Assembly (NCBI GenBank): GCA_021636625.1
Contig: JAJWLX010000046.1
Coordinates: 1 to 8,417, forward strand
Direction: 5' to 3'
Origin: Prevotella sp.
GTDB lineage: Bacteria; Bacteroidota; Bacteroidia; Bacteroidales; Bacteroidaceae
DNA: 8,417 bases
The notes under the pieces are model-generated. The model made no database searches. It saw only the letters and a program-made list of their open reading frames with translations, and had not been told where the DNA came from. Below are positions 5,333 through 8,417 of the stretch, piece after piece; the first letter of the stretch is position 1, and each line of letters starts with the position of its first letter. The position numbers and the translations under genes are program-made.

Positions 5333-7735
5333 ATGCACAAGAACAATATTCCTCTCAAGGTAGCCCTCGGATATAGCGCCATTGCCATTATCATGATTCT
5401 GGCAATCAGTCTGGTGTATAGCAACACCAAGAGTATCAATGCCATCAATGAAGCTTCGCGCGAGTATATCCAGAAAAGGAGTGCCGCCGACAGTACCATC
5501 TCTTCCCTGCTCAAAGAGGAGCAGAGAAACCTGAAGCAACTGTCTGATGCCATGGCAGGAAGACCTACCCAAAACTATCTGCAGAATAAGGTGAAGAATC
5601 TGAATACGGGAAAGGATTCCATACTGGTTCACTCCAAGGCACCTCAAACCCACGAGGCGAAAAAGACGACGGTAGAGGTATTGAAGACCCGAAGGGGATT
5701 CTTCCGCCGACTCGCCGATGCCTTCAAGAAGGAGCACGCCGAAACCTTGAGCGTAAAACAGGACAGCAACCGGGCTGTCATCGATTCTGTTACCACCCCA
5801 GTAAACGTGGCGGAAAACGTAGCGACCATCCTCGACCAGATAGACAAGAAGGAGAAAGTGGAAACGCAAGGCCACAAGCAGAGCATCAATAGGGAGATGG
5901 AAGAGCTGAAGATGGTGAGTGCCAAACTCGCCCTGCGCTCCGCCAAACATCTGAGCGATGTGCACCAGCGTGAAAAAGACAACATGCAGGAAGCCATCAA
6001 GAAGGCGATGGAAGCAAGAAAGCATCTGTTGTGGCAGATGGAACTGCTCGCCATCGTAGCCTTCTTTGCCATCGTCATCATGATCTGGTTTATCTGGCGC
6101 GATGCCAGAAAAGAGCGCATCTATCGGGAAAACCTGGAGGCTGCCAACGAGGAAATCCAGCGTATCATGAACCAGCGCGAGCGCCTGCTCCTCACCATCA
6201 CCCACGATATCAAGGCGCCAGCTGCCTCTATCTCGGGCTTCATCGATCTGATGAAAGATTACGTCAGCAATCCTCAGGGCCTCGAATGCCTCCAGAACAT
6301 CAAGAACTCTGCCGCACATCTTTCACATCTCGTTGCCTCGCTGCTCGATTATCATCAGTTGGAGAACAGACTGATGAAGGTTCAGCCTACCTCTTTCTCA
6401 CCGGCACAACTGGTAGCTGAATCGGTAGAGGGAATGAAATTGCGGGCAGAAGAGAAAGGATTGGAGATTTCATTCGAATGCAAGATGAAGGGGATGGAGT
6501 ACTTCCGTGCTGATGCCTTCCGCATTCGTCAGATATTGGATAATCTGGTAAGCAACGCCATCAAATATACTGACCGGGGCAGCGTTACCATCCAGGCACA
6601 GGTTTCAGAAATTCTGGGCAAGCCTACGCTTACCCTGAGCGTAAAGGATACGGGAAAGGGAATGACCGATGAGGAGAAACAGAAGGTGTTCCAGGCGTTT
6701 ACGAGATTGAAGAGCGCCCAGGGCATCGAGGGTACCGGTTTGGGATTGTCCATCACCCAGGAACTGGTTTCGCTGCTTGGCGGAGAAATCATCCTCCACT
6801 CTACCCTGGGCAAAGGTTCTACCTTCATCGTCACCATCCCTATCGAGCCAGCACCAATGGAGGAGTCTCAGGAAATGGCTCCATCAGAAGTTGAGCATGA
6901 TCCTTCTCCCGATTCTGCTCAAGATAAGGAAGGACAGAATTCCGGCAGCCATCAGGTTACTGATATAAAGAAGAAGCCGGAATTTGCCAACCACAAGATT
7001 CTGATTCTGGATGATGACAAGCTGCAGCTCCAGCTTCTCCAGGAGATGTTGCGCCGCATCGTAGGCGACACCTGGCAGGTTTTCGCCTGCAACCATGTGA
7101 TGGATGCCCTCACCACGCTGCATAACGAACAGCCAGCCCTGATGCTGATGGATATCGAAATGCCCGAGATGAACGGCATGGATATGATTGCCCACATCAA
7201 CCATACCAAGATGATGGTGGTAGCGATGACGGCTCACGACACAAGCATCCTGGAACAGCTTCTGAAAGCCGGCTTTGATGATTGCCTATTCAAGCCATTC
7301 AGCATGGAGAAACTGTCTGATATCCTGGGAATAGAGTCCCAGCCTCTACCGGATGCCCAGTCTGAAACTCCATCCCAGCCAGATTTATCATCCCAGCAGA
7401 AATCCAACCCTCAGCTTGATTCTCTCCTGGCTTTTGCCGGAGGCGACGAAGAAGCGGCGAAGGAGATTCTTGATACCGTGAAGCAGGAACTTGCCGCTCA
7501 TCTCACGAATCTGAAAGAAGCCGTAGAAGAGGAATCCTTATCTACCGACCGCATAGGAAAGGCGGCACATAAGCTCCTCCCTATCGCCACCATGATGCAG
7601 ATGGGATGCCTCGAAGAACTCAAGGCTCTCTCTCCAGAACACATCGGCGAGATAGAAGAAGCCGAGATCAGAGAAAAACTGAAGGTTGTGATTACGACCT
7701 TATCTGCTGCGGTGTCAGACCTGTATGCTTCTTGA
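5333..7735 (+). CDS. Membrane hybrid histidine kinase with HisKA, HATPase, receiver and Hpt domains
   Basis: This 800-residue inner-membrane sensor should autophosphorylate on His and pass phosphate through an internal His-Asp-His relay. A membrane segment at ~9-30 and a second at ~236-255 enclose an exported sensor region of about 200 residues. That region is Lys/Glu-rich and largely helical in appearance, and matches no sensor fold I recognise. A short coiled-coil-like stretch leads to HisKA with phosphoacceptor H291 (THDIKAP). The ATPase domain has the N box DNLVSNAIKYT (403-413), G1 DTGKGM (439-444) and G2 GTGLGLS (467-473). An acidic linker (~505-550) precedes the receiver, with D560/D561, phosphoacceptor D607 (LMDIEMPEMNG), T633 and K654. 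A second linker (~667-693) leads to the C-terminal Hpt with H746 in AAHKLLP. It has no DNA-binding domain, so output must go to a partner, most likely the NtrC-type regulator two genes upstream. The 3' end overlaps the convergent AraC gene by 44 bases. Confidence 0.95.
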   Translation: MHKNNIPLKVALGYSAIAIIMILAISLVYSNTKSINAINEASREYIQKRSAADSTISSLLKEEQRNLKQLSDAMAGRPTQNYLQNKVKNLNTGKDSILVHSKAPQTHEAKKTTVEVLKTRRGFFRRLADAFKKEHAETLSVKQDSNRAVIDSVTTPVNVAENVATILDQIDKKEKVETQGHKQSINREMEELKMVSAKLALRSAKHLSDVHQREKDNMQEAIKKAMEARKHLLWQMELLAIVAFFAIVIMIWFIWRDARKERIYRENLEAANEEIQRIMNQRERLLLTITHDIKAPAASISGFIDLMKDYVSNPQGLECLQNIKNSAAHLSHLVASLLDYHQLENRLMKVQPTSFSPAQLVAESVEGMKLRAEEKGLEISFECKMKGMEYFRADAFRIRQILDNLVSNAIKYTDRGSVTIQAQVSEILGKPTLTLSVKDTGKGMTDEEKQKVFQAFTRLKSAQGIEGTGLGLSITQELVSLLGGEIILHSTLGKGSTFIVTIPIEPAPMEESQEMAPSEVEHDPSPDSAQDKEGQNSGSHQVTDIKKKPEFANHKILILDDDKLQLQLLQEMLRRIVGDTWQVFACNHVMDALTTLHNEQPALMLMDIEMPEMNGMDMIAHINHTKMMVVAMTAHDTSILEQLLKAGFDDCLFKPFSMEKLSDILGIESQPLPDAQSETPSQPDLSSQQKSNPQLDSLLAFAGGDEEAAKEILDTVKQELAAHLTNLKEAVEEESLSTDRIGKAAHKLLPIATMMQMGCLEELKALSPEHIGEIEEAEIREKLKVVITTLSAAVSDLYAS

Positions 7736-8417
7736 AATATCGGCAGAAGAAACTGACGTCGGCAAAATGAAACTCCCAAGCCATCTCCTTGATGCTTTGC
7801 GTGCTTCGCTTAAGATGCAGCTTGAGCTGCAGAATCACGTATTGATCGATGATGGTCTTGGGGGTATGCCCCGTCACCTGGTTCACGATGTTGGTCAGAT
7901 ATTTCGAAGAGATATTCATCTTTTCGGCATAATAGTTCACATCTCTTGAAATCTTGTAATCCTTCTCCAGCAGCATCATAAACCGATTGAACAGTTCTCT
8001 TACACGATACGATTTTACTTCATCTGGTCGGTATTGCGGATTGCGCTGAAGATACTCATGAAAACCGATGAAGAACGCCTTCAACTGGCACAATACCAAC
8101 TGCGAGATGCAGGTACATTCCGACTGGTCGAAATATACCTTCAATAAGCCAAACATCCCATTGATGATGTTTGTCACCACAGGGGTATCCTGCCGGCAAC
8201 GATCTTCCCGCAAGGAAGAATACACCGTCTGCTCCAGCTGCAAACTGGCTTCACGAAGCAAAGAAGGATTATATTTCAGGATTTCAACTTGGAAGCTGTT
8301 CGCAGTTTGAGGGGATTTGCAATCCCCGTTTTCAGTTTCTGGGGATCTGCAATCCCCATTTTCAGTTTGAGGGGATTTGCAATCCCCGTTTTCAGTTTCT
8401 GGGGATCTGCAATCCCC
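7692..8417 (-). CDS. AraC-family transcriptional regulator, 5' end beyond the window
   Basis: The last 241 residues are visible. The C-terminal ~100 form a typical AraC/XylS DNA-binding domain with two helix-turn-helix units. The first contains YYAEKMNISSKYLTNIV (about visible residues 162-178); the second contains SIKEMAWEFHFADVSFFCRYFKKHTG (about 208-233) and is followed by LTPQQIRS at the end. Upstream is a helical linker typical of Bacteroidota AraC proteins whose N-terminal half is a cupin-like domain. A TTG at 8259-8261 would give only 189 residues, but the same frame stays open through the repeat array to the right edge and reads SFQVEILKYNPSLLREA just before it, which looks like normal AraC linker sequence. 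I therefore annotate it as partial at its 5' end. The first ~38 visible residues are decapeptide repeats (SPQTENGDCR / SPETENGDCK). Target and ligand are unknown. A pseudogene broken by repeat insertion cannot be excluded. Confidence 0.85.
   Translation of the reverse strand, partial: GDCRSPETENGDCKSPQTENGDCRSPETENGDCKSPQTANSFQVEILKYNPSLLREASLQLEQTVYSSLREDRCRQDTPVVTNIINGMFGLLKVYFDQSECTCISQLVLCQLKAFFIGFHEYLQRNPQYRPDEVKSYRVRELFNRFMMLLEKDYKISRDVNYYAEKMNISSKYLTNIVNQVTGHTPKTIIDQYVILQLKLHLKRSTQSIKEMAWEFHFADVSFFCRYFKKHTGLTPQQIRS
8311..8417. repeat. 30-bp tandem palindromic repeat array inside the AraC reading frame, cut by the window edge
   Basis: Three full 30-bp units (8311-8340, 8341-8370, 8371-8400) and the first 17 bases of a fourth are present. 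Each starts with a near-palindromic core, GGGGATTTGCAATCCCC or GGGGATCTGCAATCCCC, followed by a 13-base spacer. Units 1 and 3 are identical and unit 4 matches unit 2 as far as visible, so the real period is 60 bp of two alternating variants. The flank 8301-8310 already resembles the end of a spacer. There are no unique spacers between copies, so it is not a CRISPR array. Because 30 is a multiple of three, the AraC frame passes through intact. Confidence 0.93.

Noticed and set aside
5267..6319. A 350-codon open frame on the minus strand opposite the kinase sensor region
   Set aside because: No recognisable domain, antisense to the kinase coding sequence, and the opposite strand carries a clear membrane-kinase reading. 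Treated as a shadow frame.
8068..8310. An 80-codon plus-strand frame opposite the AraC gene
   Set aside because: Antisense to the AraC linker region, with no signal peptide or domain; considered a shadow frame.
8311..8417. CRISPR array
   Set aside because: Copies are directly adjacent at a fixed 30-bp period; the 13-base spacers are nearly identical between copies, and no cas gene is visible.

Overview
The window looks like chromosomal DNA of a gut or oral Bacteroidales, most likely Prevotella/Segatella. The reasons are: promoters with the Bacteroidota -7 element TAnnTTTG (three good matches), A-rich translation starts without clear Shine-Dalgarno sequences, a PA14-containing GH3 glycosidase, a hybrid kinase with a Bacteroidota-style Hpt motif, and an AraC-type regulator. 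The genus is inferred from overall protein character; no marker gene is present.

Layout, left to right: (1) 1-189 has no gene, only a short hairpin. (2) A secreted GH3 beta-xylosidase/beta-glucosidase lies on the minus strand at 288-2951, closed by a 23-bp-stem terminator and with its own promoter near 3001-3008. (3) A divergent intergenic region (2952-3234) carries a promoter in each direction. (4) An NtrC-type sigma54-activating response regulator lies at 3235-4641 (+). (5) A 240-bp regulatory region follows, with a perfect 9-bp inverted repeat, clustered ATTCC/TTCCACA half-sites and a near-consensus sigma54 -24/-12 promoter. (6) A 76-codon gene (4882-5112) encodes a small exported Ala/Pro/Glu/Thr-rich repeat protein, followed by a terminator hairpin. 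(7) An 800-residue hybrid histidine kinase (5333-7735, +) has HisKA, HATPase, REC and Hpt modules. (8) A convergent AraC-family regulator (minus, 7692 to beyond the right edge) overlaps the kinase 3' end by 44 bp; its upstream coding part runs in frame through a 30-bp tandem palindromic repeat array that reaches the window edge.

The most interesting unit is 3235-7735. The kinase has an inner His-Asp-His chain (H291, D607, H746) but no DNA-binding output. The regulator has a receiver (D54), an AAA+ sigma54 activator domain and a Fis-type DNA-binding domain. The only convincing sigma54 promoter in the window sits between them and directs transcription into the small exported protein gene. The simplest model is a self-contained envelope-sensing phosphorelay: kinase to regulator, regulator bound about 95-135 bp upstream of the predicted start, sigma54 RNA polymerase, small exported protein. 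The signal, the role of the small protein and any feedback to the kinase sensor domain are unknown. The domain assignments are strong; the circuit itself is inference.
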